Below are positions 8,726 through 17,524 of a stretch of 64,000 nt of DNA, one piece after another. The notes beneath the pieces were generated by a model. The model searched no databases and was not told the DNA's origin. It saw only the letters and a program-made list of their open reading frames with translations. Within the stretch, counting starts at the first letter, position 1; every line of letters starts with the position of its first letter. Source of the stretch: Planctomycetaceae bacterium (lineage in GTDB: Bacteria; Planctomycetota; Planctomycetia; Pirellulales; Pirellulaceae); the NCBI GenBank assembly GCA_018660825.1, contig JABJJO010000200.1:1-64000 (forward strand). Direction: 5' to 3'. The position numbers and the translations under genes were made by a program.

Positions 8726-9706
8726 ATGAGAATCAGCCGTTACCAACAAAACGATACCATCACATTTGGCTTTTACTTTGATCAATACGTCGTCAACCTT
8801 GAATCAGCCGCAACCGCTTATTGCACGGCGACCGACGATACGGTGGCATCAATTGATGCCACACAGCTTGGAAAAATCACCTGCATGCTCGATCTGCTGC
8901 CTCCTGACGGGAAACAGCTAACGGCGGCAGAAGCAATCTGGCAATGGTTGAGCGAGCACCCACATGCAGTTGATTCATTAAAGACCGAGTGCCATGACAT
9001 TCAACTGCTCGTACCAATTCCTCGGCCCAACAAACTGTTGCTGCTCGCTGGCAACTACTCCGCACATGTCCAAGAAGGAGGAGGAGATCCAATTGAACGG
9101 GCGGAAACGTTCCCCTACGTGTTCATGAAACCTGCATCGACCACACTTACGGATCCTGGTACCGCAATCCAAATTGCATCAACCAGCCCCCATAATTTTG
9201 ACTGGGAACTTGAATTGGCCGTTGTTATTGGCCGCCGCGGGAAACACATCTCCGAAGCGGATGCACTCAATTACGTCGCGGGTTATACCGTGGTCAATGA
9301 TATCTCAGACCGCGGTTACCACCCTTTTCCGCAACGAAAACAACGGTCTCGTGATGGGTTCTTCGATTGGATGCATGGCAAATGGCATGACAGCTCTTGC
9401 CCCTGCGGTCCCTGCATTGCGACACCAACTACGATACCCGACCCCCAAACGCTCGACCTTAAACTGTCACTCAACGGCGAATTACGACAAGACAGCACTA
9501 CGGCACTACAAGTGTTTCCGATAGCGGCTGTGATCGAATTCCTGTCACGCTCCATGACACTCGAACCGGGCGACATTATCTCTACTGGTACACCAGCCGG
9601 TGTTGGCAAAACCACGAACACATTCCTCAAAGCGGGTGATGTATTGCACGCTCACATCAGTAGCATCGGCACCCTGGAAACCCCCGTAAAGGATGAATTG
9701 TTTTAG
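8726..9706 (+). CDS. Fumarylacetoacetate hydrolase family protein
   Basis: The 326-residue protein belongs to the FAH superfamily, metal-dependent hydrolases or decarboxylases of beta-diketo acids. The core is clear: KLLLLAGNYSAHVQE (substrate loop), FMKPASTTL, the metal-ligand pair in DWELELAVVIGRRGKHI, then AGYTVVNDISDRGYH and the C-terminal GDIISTGTPAGVG. The N-terminal 90 residues form the usual variable domain. AAGGA lies about 10 bases before the ATG. The gene sits 73 bases after the Gfo/Idh gene and converges on the enolase-superfamily gene. The substrate is unknown; a role in sugar-acid or aromatic breakdown is inferred. Confidence 0.9.
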   Translation: MRISRYQQNDTITFGFYFDQYVVNLESAATAYCTATDDTVASIDATQLGKITCMLDLLPPDGKQLTAAEAIWQWLSEHPHAVDSLKTECHDIQLLVPIPRPNKLLLLAGNYSAHVQEGGGDPIERAETFPYVFMKPASTTLTDPGTAIQIASTSPHNFDWELELAVVIGRRGKHISEADALNYVAGYTVVNDISDRGYHPFPQRKQRSRDGFFDWMHGKWHDSSCPCGPCIATPTTIPDPQTLDLKLSLNGELRQDSTTALQVFPIAAVIEFLSRSMTLEPGDIISTGTPAGVGKTTNTFLKAGDVLHAHISSIGTLETPVKDELF

Positions 9707-9781
9707 ATAACGTAGGCGTCGATAAAAATCCTCAACTATCACATTCGTGTAAATACACGGTCATCTTTATTCCAAGGACTC

Positions 9782-11206
9782 TTATCCCTCGACCATTGTG
9801 GGCCCTTGTTTACGGCTTTGCTTGTACCACTGGTCCCATTGATCGGAACCATCGTCTGGTAATAACCGAGAATCGACGCCCTTTTCAAAGAATGGCATGT
9901 TGCCGGGTGTACGGGCGGGGTTGAGCATGAAATTGACGGTTCCGTCGTTGGCCGTCATCATGCGGCGCCCATCAGGCCAAGTCGTCTCGATCATCCGCCG
10001 GGGGTCGGGCCGCGCCGTAGGTTTTTCAACGCTATATTTCACAACCGCACCCCAATCAATCTCGATTCCAAGCCCTGGTTTGTCCGGCACATCAGCGTAC
10101 CCATTCTTTACCTTGATTGGCTGCTTCAACAAGTCATGTACATACAACTGGTGACAATTCACTGCTGGCCAAGTCGCCGCTTTGCAGACGGCGCCAAAGT
10201 GCAAACTAAAGGCGGCTGTTACCCCAGTGCCCACTAACTGCAACCAAAATCGCATATCAGCTGTTTCCGCTACATGTGCCTGTGTCATCAGCCGAGTTGC
10301 TCCACCACCGATCACAAATCCATCACAAACATCCAGCTTAATAACGTCCTTCGCCGGCGGAGTCCCATAGTGCAACGAAACACCAGCGCGGACTGCTTTC
10401 GTTATCTCCGCATTCCCTAACGCATCCGCCTGAGGAATAGGCGATTCGTAAATATCGATCTGCGGAAACTGATCCATCCACTTCAGAATGGGAATAGCCT
10501 GCTGTGCCGTCAATAACGTCTCGTTAAAATCCATATCGATTTTGAAGTCCTCAGGCATCGCCGCTGCACACGTCGCCGTTTGATCCCACAAATCGTACCA
10601 AGGACGGCCTTTCGTCTTATACGCTTTGTATCCCAAACGTTTTGCTGCTTGACATTCGCTCAACATATCTTTGGTCGGCATGTCGATATTCCACCATGAC
10701 AATGGAGTCGTGTCATACAACTGATTACCTAACAAACGATGCGCCGGAACATCCCCCGCTTTACCCACCGCGTCAAACAACGCCATCTGCAGCGCCGCCC
10801 CGAGATCATCATTCCACATCAATTCCGCAGCATTGCGACCGATCGCATATTTGACATTTTCATCAGACGTGACGCCCCACGAATAATACAACAGACCTTC
10901 GCCCACCCCCTCAACGCCACCAGATAATGTAACTTTCACCAACTCAGCCCAACGCCAATGTGGAATCTCGCGATCCATCGCACGCTGAGGTGCAGCTCTA
11001 AAGGGCAGACGCACCGTTTGTCGTTGGATGTCCACAATCTTCAACTTCGATGGCTGCTTTCCCAAACGGGCCGCGTAGCTTGTCTGGTCAAACACTTCCG
11101 GTAAACTCAGGCCAGCCAACGCAGCAAAGCCTCCCTGCAGAAAACGGCGGCGTTTGATTCCAGTTCGCGGTGTTTTCAGCTTGCTTAAGTTGTTTAGCAT
11201 ATTCAT
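9782..11206 (-). CDS. Exported enolase-superfamily (mandelate racemase-like) protein
   Basis: The 474-residue protein starts with a Tat-like leader (GIKRRRFLQGGFAALAGLSLPEVF). The remainder has the muconate-lactonizing/mandelate-racemase layout: capping domain, then a barrel with YKAYKTKGRP (KxK type), a first metal ligand in DFKIDMDFNETLL and a second in IDIYESPIP. Where the third acidic ligand is expected the sequence reads VSLHYGTPP, so one metal ligand may be changed. PGLGIEIDWG near the C-terminus is typical. It is the downstream member of a minus-strand set with a nitrilase-family gene (26 bases) and an amidase. Export of an enolase-superfamily enzyme is unusual outside planctomycetes. 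Confidence 0.85.
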   Translation of the reverse strand: MNMLNNLSKLKTPRTGIKRRRFLQGGFAALAGLSLPEVFDQTSYAARLGKQPSKLKIVDIQRQTVRLPFRAAPQRAMDREIPHWRWAELVKVTLSGGVEGVGEGLLYYSWGVTSDENVKYAIGRNAAELMWNDDLGAALQMALFDAVGKAGDVPAHRLLGNQLYDTTPLSWWNIDMPTKDMLSECQAAKRLGYKAYKTKGRPWYDLWDQTATCAAAMPEDFKIDMDFNETLLTAQQAIPILKWMDQFPQIDIYESPIPQADALGNAEITKAVRAGVSLHYGTPPAKDVIKLDVCDGFVIGGGATRLMTQAHVAETADMRFWLQLVGTGVTAAFSLHFGAVCKAATWPAVNCHQLYVHDLLKQPIKVKNGYADVPDKPGLGIEIDWGAVVKYSVEKPTARPDPRRMIETTWPDGRRMMTANDGTVNFMLNPARTPGNMPFFEKGVDSRLLPDDGSDQWDQWYKQSRKQGPTMVEG

Positions 11207-11232
11207 GTCAGTTTCATTTCAAGTAAAAGTGT

Positions 11233-12075
11233 TTAACGCTCATCAGTTTTGGGATCCGAGATAGCGTCGTACCACTGAGGGTGACGATCAGCAAACCGGT
11301 TGATTTCATGTTTATCCGCCACTCGGACAATATGTTTGTTGCGACTCTTTTCAACATCAATTTCGCCGTATAGAATTTCAAATTTTGCGTGATCGGCAAA
11401 TTGAATGTCATATCCATTGGGCGCGACAATCTTACTTCCCCCAATAAACGCGAATCCACGCTCCACGCCAATACGATCTACCGCCGCATAATAGATCTTG
11501 TTTTCTACAGCGCGCGTATTAATTACATACAGCGGAAAAGTCTCTGACCCTGGCGGCCAGTTAGTCGGAAGCACTACAAGATCCGCACCGCCGAGAGCCA
11601 TCACTCGAGATGACTCAGGAAACGAACCGTCATAGCATATATTCATGCCAACTCGGATATCGCCTAGATCGTGAACTTCGAAAGGGCGATCGCCCGGAGT
11701 CGTAAAACGGTCAATGCCGAGAAACGGCAGATGAATCTTGCGGTATGAACCAATCACTCCAGCGGGGCCTACCAACACACAAGCGTTAAAGAGCTTATCG
11801 TCTATTTTTTCTAGCGCACCATAGACAACAAAACTGTCGGTTTCCTGACACAATTTTTCAAAAAACTGACTGCTCTCGCCAGGAATGGACTCCGCATAGG
11901 GCATTGCTTCTTCGAGGCTATCAAAACAATAGCCGGTAACAGCACATTCGGGAAAAATGGTCAGACGGGCCCCGTGACGCGTCGTTTCACGCAACGCCAT
12001 TTCCATGGCTGCTAGATTGGCAGCTTTGTCCATCAATGCAATATCCATTTGCACACCAGCGATTTTAAAGGTCAT
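11233..12075 (-). CDS. Carbon-nitrogen hydrolase (nitrilase superfamily)
   Basis: The 280-residue cytoplasmic amidase/carbamoylase-type enzyme has all three catalytic residues: Glu in TIFPECAVTGY (about residue 41), Lys in GSYRKIHLPFLG and Cys in GMNICYDGSFPESSR. GADLVVLPTNWPPG follows the cysteine as usual. Length and motifs match omega-amidase and N-carbamoyl hydrolase types, and the exact substrate cannot be assigned. It lies between an exported amidase (126 bases upstream) and an exported enolase-superfamily protein, suggesting joint use of an amide-containing compound. Confidence 0.9.
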   Translation of the reverse strand: MTFKIAGVQMDIALMDKAANLAAMEMALRETTRHGARLTIFPECAVTGYCFDSLEEAMPYAESIPGESSQFFEKLCQETDSFVVYGALEKIDDKLFNACVLVGPAGVIGSYRKIHLPFLGIDRFTTPGDRPFEVHDLGDIRVGMNICYDGSFPESSRVMALGGADLVVLPTNWPPGSETFPLYVINTRAVENKIYYAAVDRIGVERGFAFIGGSKIVAPNGYDIQFADHAKFEILYGEIDVEKSRNKHIVRVADKHEINRFADRHPQWYDAISDPKTDER

Positions 12076-12201
12076 GGTAAGCTTTCAATCAGAACAAACA
12101 ATTCAGCAAACATCAACTCTGCAGTCCAATATACAAGAACAATTGTAGCATCTATTGAATTACACCGTGCCGGAGTTGGGGCGCAGACAATGACGCGGCG
12201 T

Positions 12202-13932
12202 TCATGCATCCATGTTCTCAAGCGGCGGCCGCTGACGATGGTAATTGGTCTCAGATTGAAACAACTGGGCGAGCGCCAAAATAGTTGTTTCATCGTACAG
12301 CCGACCAGTCAACTGCACGCTCAGTGGTTGCCGCACACCAGCCCGCTCAACAAAACCACTCGGCATTGCCAGCGCCGGATGCCCCGTCATATTCGTAATC
12401 AAAGCCTCATCACGGCCGCCATCAACAAACACGTCCACCTGCTGCATAACTTGCTGCATTTCATCTTGCAGCTTGCTGCGGATTCGCTGCGCACGCAAAT
12501 ATTCAACCGCTGGCATGAACTCTGCTCGCCGGAACAATCCGGGCCAAGAGTTGAGCCCCTCTTCAACGCCCGCCCGCGTCAGCGGATCGAACTGTGCAGC
12601 CGCCTCGGCAAACAAGATATTGGTTAAAGGCCACGTCGGTAACTTACTAGGCAATTGAATCTCTACCAACTTACAGCCGCGGTCCTTAAACACCTGTAAC
12701 ACTTCACGATCGACCAACTTACGGCCATCATCAACATACCCAACACTAATCCGTTTCAGCGCCACCTTGACCGGCCAATGAAAGGGACGATCCACCGCCG
12801 CTGGATCAAGTCCATCGGCGCCGTGGATGGCTTGAAATACCAACGCACAATCTTCGGCACTACGACAGATCGGCCCCAACTTATCCATACTCCACGACAA
12901 TGACATACACCCCTGTCGACTGACTCGACCAAAGGTTGGGCGTAATCCCGTAACCCCACAACGACGTGACGGTGACATAATACTGCCTAAGGTCTCGCTG
13001 CCCAATGAAAAACCAACGCATCCTGCAGCCGTAGCGCTCGCCGAACCCGCACTGGATCCACTGGAACCTTGTGTCGGATTCCAAGGATTTTTCGTCGGAC
13101 CACCATACCACTTATCACCCATTGCCAATGCACCTAATGCCAACTTGGCAACTAACACAGCGCCCACTTGATCCAGTTTAGCGGCAACCGTCGCTTTATC
13201 ATTCAACATTCGATCTTTGAACTGCGGAGCGCCCCACGTCGTCGGATATTCAGGGTAAGCGATTAAATCCTTGGCTCCCCATGGAATCCCGCGCAAAGGA
13301 TGCCATGCGCCAAGTCGATTCCGCGTGCGATCCACTGCTGTGGCTTGCTTCAGTGCCAATTCCTCCGTCAAATTCACATAAAACTTGAGGGTCGGATTAA
13401 ATTTTTTGAGCCGACGCAAATACATCTGCGTCACTTCCAAACTCGAAATCTGCCCGCTGCGAATTAGCCGTGATTGATCGGCAATTGACATATACGCCAA
13501 GTCGACATCATCGTCGGGCGTTGCCAACTTTTTCCGCGAGTCCGACGGTATATCCAGCGGATGCGGATGCAGGGGTTTGCTACTGGGCTTGACCCGAAAA
13601 GATAACGCGGGCCAAGTATCATAGCCAACATCGACATTTCGCAACGCTTTCAGTTCGCGCATCAGGTTTTGCAGGCCGGCAGCAGTTTCGGCTCGCTGCG
13701 TTTCGCTCAATTCAATACCTGCGATCCATTCAGCCTGAGCAACCATTTCAACGGTCACTGTGCCCGCACCCTCAACCTGCACTGCCAGTGCCTTTTGAAA
13801 TATAACGGTACCCGCTCCAGCAGCGCCTAACCACGTTAATAGCTTTCGACGGTCTACGAGAGTTGTTGTTTCTGCGGACGAATCGGTAGTCAAATCGTCG
13901 TCTTGCGTGCCGAATAATGGTGTCTCGTTCAT
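12202..13932 (-). CDS. Amidase signature family protein with Tat-like leader
   Basis: The 576-residue protein has an N-terminal DRRKLLTWLGAAGAGTVIF leader of Tat type about 30 residues in, then about 100 residues of linker, then an amidase-signature domain. The Ser-Ser-Lys triad is visible: Lys in GIPWGAKDLIAYPEYPT, the cis-Ser in the glycine-serine loop GSSGSSAGSASATAAG, and the nucleophilic Ser in SLGSETLGSIMSPS. The family hydrolyses amides including Glu-tRNA-type, fatty and aryl amides. A GatA role is unlikely because of the leader and the absence of gatB/gatC. It is probably cotranscribed with the nitrilase and enolase-superfamily genes. Confidence 0.9.
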   Translation of the reverse strand: MNETPLFGTQDDDLTTDSSAETTTLVDRRKLLTWLGAAGAGTVIFQKALAVQVEGAGTVTVEMVAQAEWIAGIELSETQRAETAAGLQNLMRELKALRNVDVGYDTWPALSFRVKPSSKPLHPHPLDIPSDSRKKLATPDDDVDLAYMSIADQSRLIRSGQISSLEVTQMYLRRLKKFNPTLKFYVNLTEELALKQATAVDRTRNRLGAWHPLRGIPWGAKDLIAYPEYPTTWGAPQFKDRMLNDKATVAAKLDQVGAVLVAKLALGALAMGDKWYGGPTKNPWNPTQGSSGSSAGSASATAAGCVGFSLGSETLGSIMSPSRRCGVTGLRPTFGRVSRQGCMSLSWSMDKLGPICRSAEDCALVFQAIHGADGLDPAAVDRPFHWPVKVALKRISVGYVDDGRKLVDREVLQVFKDRGCKLVEIQLPSKLPTWPLTNILFAEAAAQFDPLTRAGVEEGLNSWPGLFRRAEFMPAVEYLRAQRIRSKLQDEMQQVMQQVDVFVDGGRDEALITNMTGHPALAMPSGFVERAGVRQPLSVQLTGRLYDETTILALAQLFQSETNYHRQRPPLENMDA

Positions 13933-14125
13933 GAAGGGCTTTCTTAGTCGATTTCCTCAACGCTTAATTATCCAAACAACCTGTATAATCTCCCCGCTAG
14001 TAGGGACTTGTTACCATTTCTCTTACTGTCTGCGACTGCCTAACTTGCAGTAATTGTTTTTTCATTAAATAATTGACCTACAGCTGTTTCTATTACTATA
14101 TTACACCTCGCGTTTAAACCAATAC
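13933..14125. promoter_or_regulatory. Divergent promoter region (amidase / cytochrome)
   Basis: This AT-rich 193-base gap lies between divergent genes. TTGACC is followed at roughly promoter spacing by an AT-rich TATTACTATATT stretch ahead of the cytochrome gene, which could form a weak sigma-70-like promoter. I see no RNA gene or repeat in the gap. Confidence 0.25.
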
Positions 14126-16591
14126 ATGACCCGCAACATTATCAAGACCGCTCGACCATTGTTGCTCACATGCATGACGATCATCGCCATTGGCATTTGG
14201 TTAGGCACGGATTGGTACACGACGTTACCGGCCGATACACCTGCGGAATATGTGGGTACCAGCAGCTGTATTGACTGCCACCAAGATCAGGCAGATTTAT
14301 GGACCGGCTCCCATCACGACCTTGCCATGGATGTGGCCACCGCTGACAAAGTGTTGGGCAACTTTGATAACGCCACTCTCGAGCATTACGGTATCACGTC
14401 GACAATGTTCCGCCGCGACGGTAAGTTCTACATCAACACAGATGGTCTCGACGGGGAAATGACCGATTTTGAGATTGCTTATGTTTTTGGTGTCGCGCCA
14501 CTTCAACAGTACTTGGTCGAATTTGATCGCCTTGAGAATCAACCGGAAAACGAAATCGCACGACTACAAGTATTACGAATCTGCTGGGACACGAAACAGA
14601 ACAAATGGTTCTATCTGGGCCCTCCGGACGTACATGAACGTCTACAACCGAACGACGATTTGCATTGGACCGGTATTGCTCAACGGTGGAACAACATGTG
14701 CGCCGACTGCCACAGCACTAATCTACAAAAGAACTTCGACGCCCAGACAGGACACTATCACACCACTTTCAGCGAAATTGATGTGAGTTGTGAAAGCTGT
14801 CATGGCCCCGGCAGTAAACACGTCACGCTCGCAAGTAATTCGAGCCTTTTTTGGGATCGCGAAATTGGTTATGGCTTACCTGTACTAAAGGGTGCTGACA
14901 AAGCTGAAACCCAAATTCAGACATGTGCCCCTTGTCATTCACGCCGGCGGATTATCCATCCCGACTTTCGCCCTGGCAACTCGTTCCATGACCATTTTGA
15001 CAATGAATCGTTGCGTCCAGAAACATACCACGCCGATGGGCAAATTTCTGATGAGGTCTATGTCTACGGTTCATTTATTCAAAGCAAGATGTACCACAAA
15101 GGCATCCGCTGCACCGATTGCCATGATGCCCACAGTACCAAGATAAAATTCAAAGGCAATCGTCTGTGCACATCGTGTCACTTGAATCAACATCAAGCGA
15201 ACAAGTACGACACACCACAACACCATTTCCACAAGACGGGAAGTACCGGTGCATCGTGCGTTGACTGTCACATGCCAACCACAACATACATGGAAGTCGA
15301 CCCACGGCGTGACCACAGTCTACGTGTGCCTCGCCCCGACCTTAGCCTAACACTTGGCACACCGAACGCCTGCGTTAATTGCCATTTTGACGACGACATC
15401 AATCCGTCTGTCTCACTGAGTGACGAACGCAAAGCCGAATTACACTTGAAGCAATATGCCGATTGGGTCCGGTCGGCAGCGAATGGTGAACAAGATGTAC
15501 GGCAACAACTTCAACGAGTCAATCAATGGGCCCACGAAGCGGTGGAGAAATGGTACCCCGAAAGCGGTCACCGGCGTACGCATTTTGGTCAAACATTATC
15601 TCTAGCGTGGAACCAAGAACCTCTAGCCGCCGACGCCATTATTGAATTACTCGAAACTCCAGAAACTCCAGCGATTGCTCGAGCGGCAGCGTTGGCTTGG
15701 CTCGACCCATCCAGATCTGCAGACAACGCCGACACCGCCATAGCCAACCTGCAAAGTAATGACCCCCAAGTTCGCATCGCGGCCTTAATGACGATGCAAG
15801 GATATCGAGACAACATTCGGGGGCTCAACCCGTTCACCACGTTGGTTAAAAAAGCGATGCCATTGCTAGACGATCCGCTCCGCAGCGTCCGAGTGACTGC
15901 GGTCCAAGTCGTATCCGAAATTCCGCAGGACCTGTGGAAACCGCGACAAAAAACAGCCTTTCGCAGTGCGTTAGGCGAATTAAAGCTAGGACTGCTCGTC
16001 AACAACGATCGTGCCGCAACGCACTTATCGCTGGGCAGTATCTACGAAAATCTCGGCGACGCGAATCTTGCCGAACAGTATTACCGACTTGCGATCCAAG
16101 TTGAACCACAGGCGACAGGCCCTCGAGCAAATCTAGCGGCATTATTCGAACGTCGCATGGAGTCCATGATTGCTCGTGCTCAAAAAAACCCCCAAAGCAT
16201 GACCCCCGAGGATCGTGCGCAAATGGAAAGCTATGCAATCGAAGCACAACAACTTCAGACAGCCGAACTCGCCAATTTCAAAAGGGACGCCGGATACGCT
16301 CCCGATAACGCAATTGTACAATATCGTTATGGCCTCGCTCTTTATCGCAGCGGTTTGATTGCCGAGGCGGTAATTGCACTACAGCATGTCCATCAACTCG
16401 AACCACAAACTCCGCTCTATATGGTCGCCTTAGCACGACTGTTGCAAACGACGGGGCAACTGGAAGAGGCACTTAAAATTGCCCAAAAACTCATCAAAAT
16501 CGAACCTCAGCATCAGGAATTCGTAGAAGAGTTACAGACTCAAATCGAACAACGAAACCCCGCGGCACCTGACCCCGCACCCAACGAATAA
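14126..16591 (+). CDS. Eight-heme c-type cytochrome with HEAT and TPR repeats
   Basis: The 821-residue exported protein is anchored by one N-terminal helix (LLLTCMTIIAIGIWLG). The first 400 residues hold eight CXXCH heme sites: CIDCH, CADCH, CESCH, CAPCH, CTDCH, CTSCH, CVDCH and CVNCH, resembling cytochrome c554/paired-CXXCH proteins. Residues of about 490-610 look like HEAT repeats (AIARAAALAWLDPS, DPQVRIAALMTMQGY, DPLRSVRVTAVQVV). TPR-like helices follow to the end (ATHLSLGSIYENLGDANLAEQYYRLA and two more). A periplasmic electron-transfer role is likely. The repeats suggest a scaffold. No reductase or quinone partner is next to it. Confidence 0.92.
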   Translation: MTRNIIKTARPLLLTCMTIIAIGIWLGTDWYTTLPADTPAEYVGTSSCIDCHQDQADLWTGSHHDLAMDVATADKVLGNFDNATLEHYGITSTMFRRDGKFYINTDGLDGEMTDFEIAYVFGVAPLQQYLVEFDRLENQPENEIARLQVLRICWDTKQNKWFYLGPPDVHERLQPNDDLHWTGIAQRWNNMCADCHSTNLQKNFDAQTGHYHTTFSEIDVSCESCHGPGSKHVTLASNSSLFWDREIGYGLPVLKGADKAETQIQTCAPCHSRRRIIHPDFRPGNSFHDHFDNESLRPETYHADGQISDEVYVYGSFIQSKMYHKGIRCTDCHDAHSTKIKFKGNRLCTSCHLNQHQANKYDTPQHHFHKTGSTGASCVDCHMPTTTYMEVDPRRDHSLRVPRPDLSLTLGTPNACVNCHFDDDINPSVSLSDERKAELHLKQYADWVRSAANGEQDVRQQLQRVNQWAHEAVEKWYPESGHRRTHFGQTLSLAWNQEPLAADAIIELLETPETPAIARAAALAWLDPSRSADNADTAIANLQSNDPQVRIAALMTMQGYRDNIRGLNPFTTLVKKAMPLLDDPLRSVRVTAVQVVSEIPQDLWKPRQKTAFRSALGELKLGLLVNNDRAATHLSLGSIYENLGDANLAEQYYRLAIQVEPQATGPRANLAALFERRMESMIARAQKNPQSMTPEDRAQMESYAIEAQQLQTAELANFKRDAGYAPDNAIVQYRYGLALYRSGLIAEAVIALQHVHQLEPQTPLYMVALARLLQTTGQLEEALKIAQKLIKIEPQHQEFVEELQTQIEQRNPAAPDPAPNE

Positions 16592-16615
16592 CCCCAGCGG
16601 AAGCACCTATACAAT

Positions 16616-17515
16616 ATGTCAATCAATATTGCCATCGTACCAGTCGCAGGCCAAGGAACGAGCGTGCTACCACTGACGAAAAGTCAACCTAAAGAAATGC
16701 TGGCGGTCGGTCGCAAGCCGGTTGTTCAATACGTCGTGGAAGAATTAGCCCGCAGTGGAATCGAACGTATTCTGTTTATCACATCCAATGGCAAGTCCTC
16801 TATTGAAGCGCATTTCGATATCGATGAGCAATTGATTCAATATTTACGTGAGACGGGTCGCGAACCGAATCTTGCGGAGCTAGATTACGAGCGACAGAAC
16901 ATCGAATTTTTCTACACTCGTCAACGACGACAACTTGGATTGGGGCACGCCGTGTTATGCGCTCAACCGCTGATCGGCGGAGAACCCGCAGTCGTTGCCT
17001 TGGGAGATTCAATTATCCGTGGTGACGGAGGTAGTAATATTGTCGAGCGCATGACCAGCGTTTTTGAATCAGAAAACGCCGATGCAGTGATCGCGATTGA
17101 GGAAGTTGCACCAGACCAAGTCAATCAATATGGGATCGTAACTGTGGCCAATCCGGACAGCGAGTTTCTGACGTTAACCGGTGCTGTCGAGAAACCAGCC
17201 TTGGACAGTACACCAAGCAATCTATCTATAGCGGCTCGGTACGTTTTCAGTTCTACGGTGTACGACGCACTACAACGTGTTGAACCCGATACCAATGGCC
17301 TGATTCAGCTGACCGCTGCCATTGAACTCTTAATTCAAGATGGAGCTAAAGTCATTGGCGTTAAACTCGGCGAGCAAACCCAACGGTATGACATCGGAGG
17401 TTTTGCTAGCTATTTCAAGACTTTTATAGACTTTGCACTAACGGACCCAGAATTTGGCGCTCCGCTGCGACAACACGTGCAATCGATCCTCACCAATAAC
17501 GAATTAGAGGGCTAA
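16616..17515 (+). CDS. GalU-like nucleotidyltransferase (UTP-sugar-1-phosphate type)
   Basis: The 299-residue protein is closest in layout to UTP-glucose-1-phosphate uridylyltransferase. It has the Rossmann start VPVAGQGTSVLPLTKSQPKEML, VVQYVVEELARSG, RQLGLGHAVLCA, VEKPA and the C-terminal RYDIGGFASYFKTFIDFAL. The signature GxGTRxLP has Ser in place of Arg (GTSVLP), and the following acidic loop reads LGDSI rather than PDD. It is 9 bases ahead of a glucuronokinase-like kinase, so the likely pair is sugar kinase plus UDP-sugar pyrophosphorylase, for example glucuronate 1-phosphate to UDP-glucuronate. Substrate assignment is inference. Confidence 0.82.
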   Translation: MSINIAIVPVAGQGTSVLPLTKSQPKEMLAVGRKPVVQYVVEELARSGIERILFITSNGKSSIEAHFDIDEQLIQYLRETGREPNLAELDYERQNIEFFYTRQRRQLGLGHAVLCAQPLIGGEPAVVALGDSIIRGDGGSNIVERMTSVFESENADAVIAIEEVAPDQVNQYGIVTVANPDSEFLTLTGAVEKPALDSTPSNLSIAARYVFSSTVYDALQRVEPDTNGLIQLTAAIELLIQDGAKVIGVKLGEQTQRYDIGGFASYFKTFIDFALTDPEFGAPLRQHVQSILTNNELEG

Positions 17516-17524
17516 GCGGTTTCC

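Noticed and set aside
12049-12627. 192 aa plus-strand ORF
   Set aside because: Antisense to the start of the nitrilase gene and the amidase gene; composition is His/Arg/Thr-rich as expected for a shadow frame.
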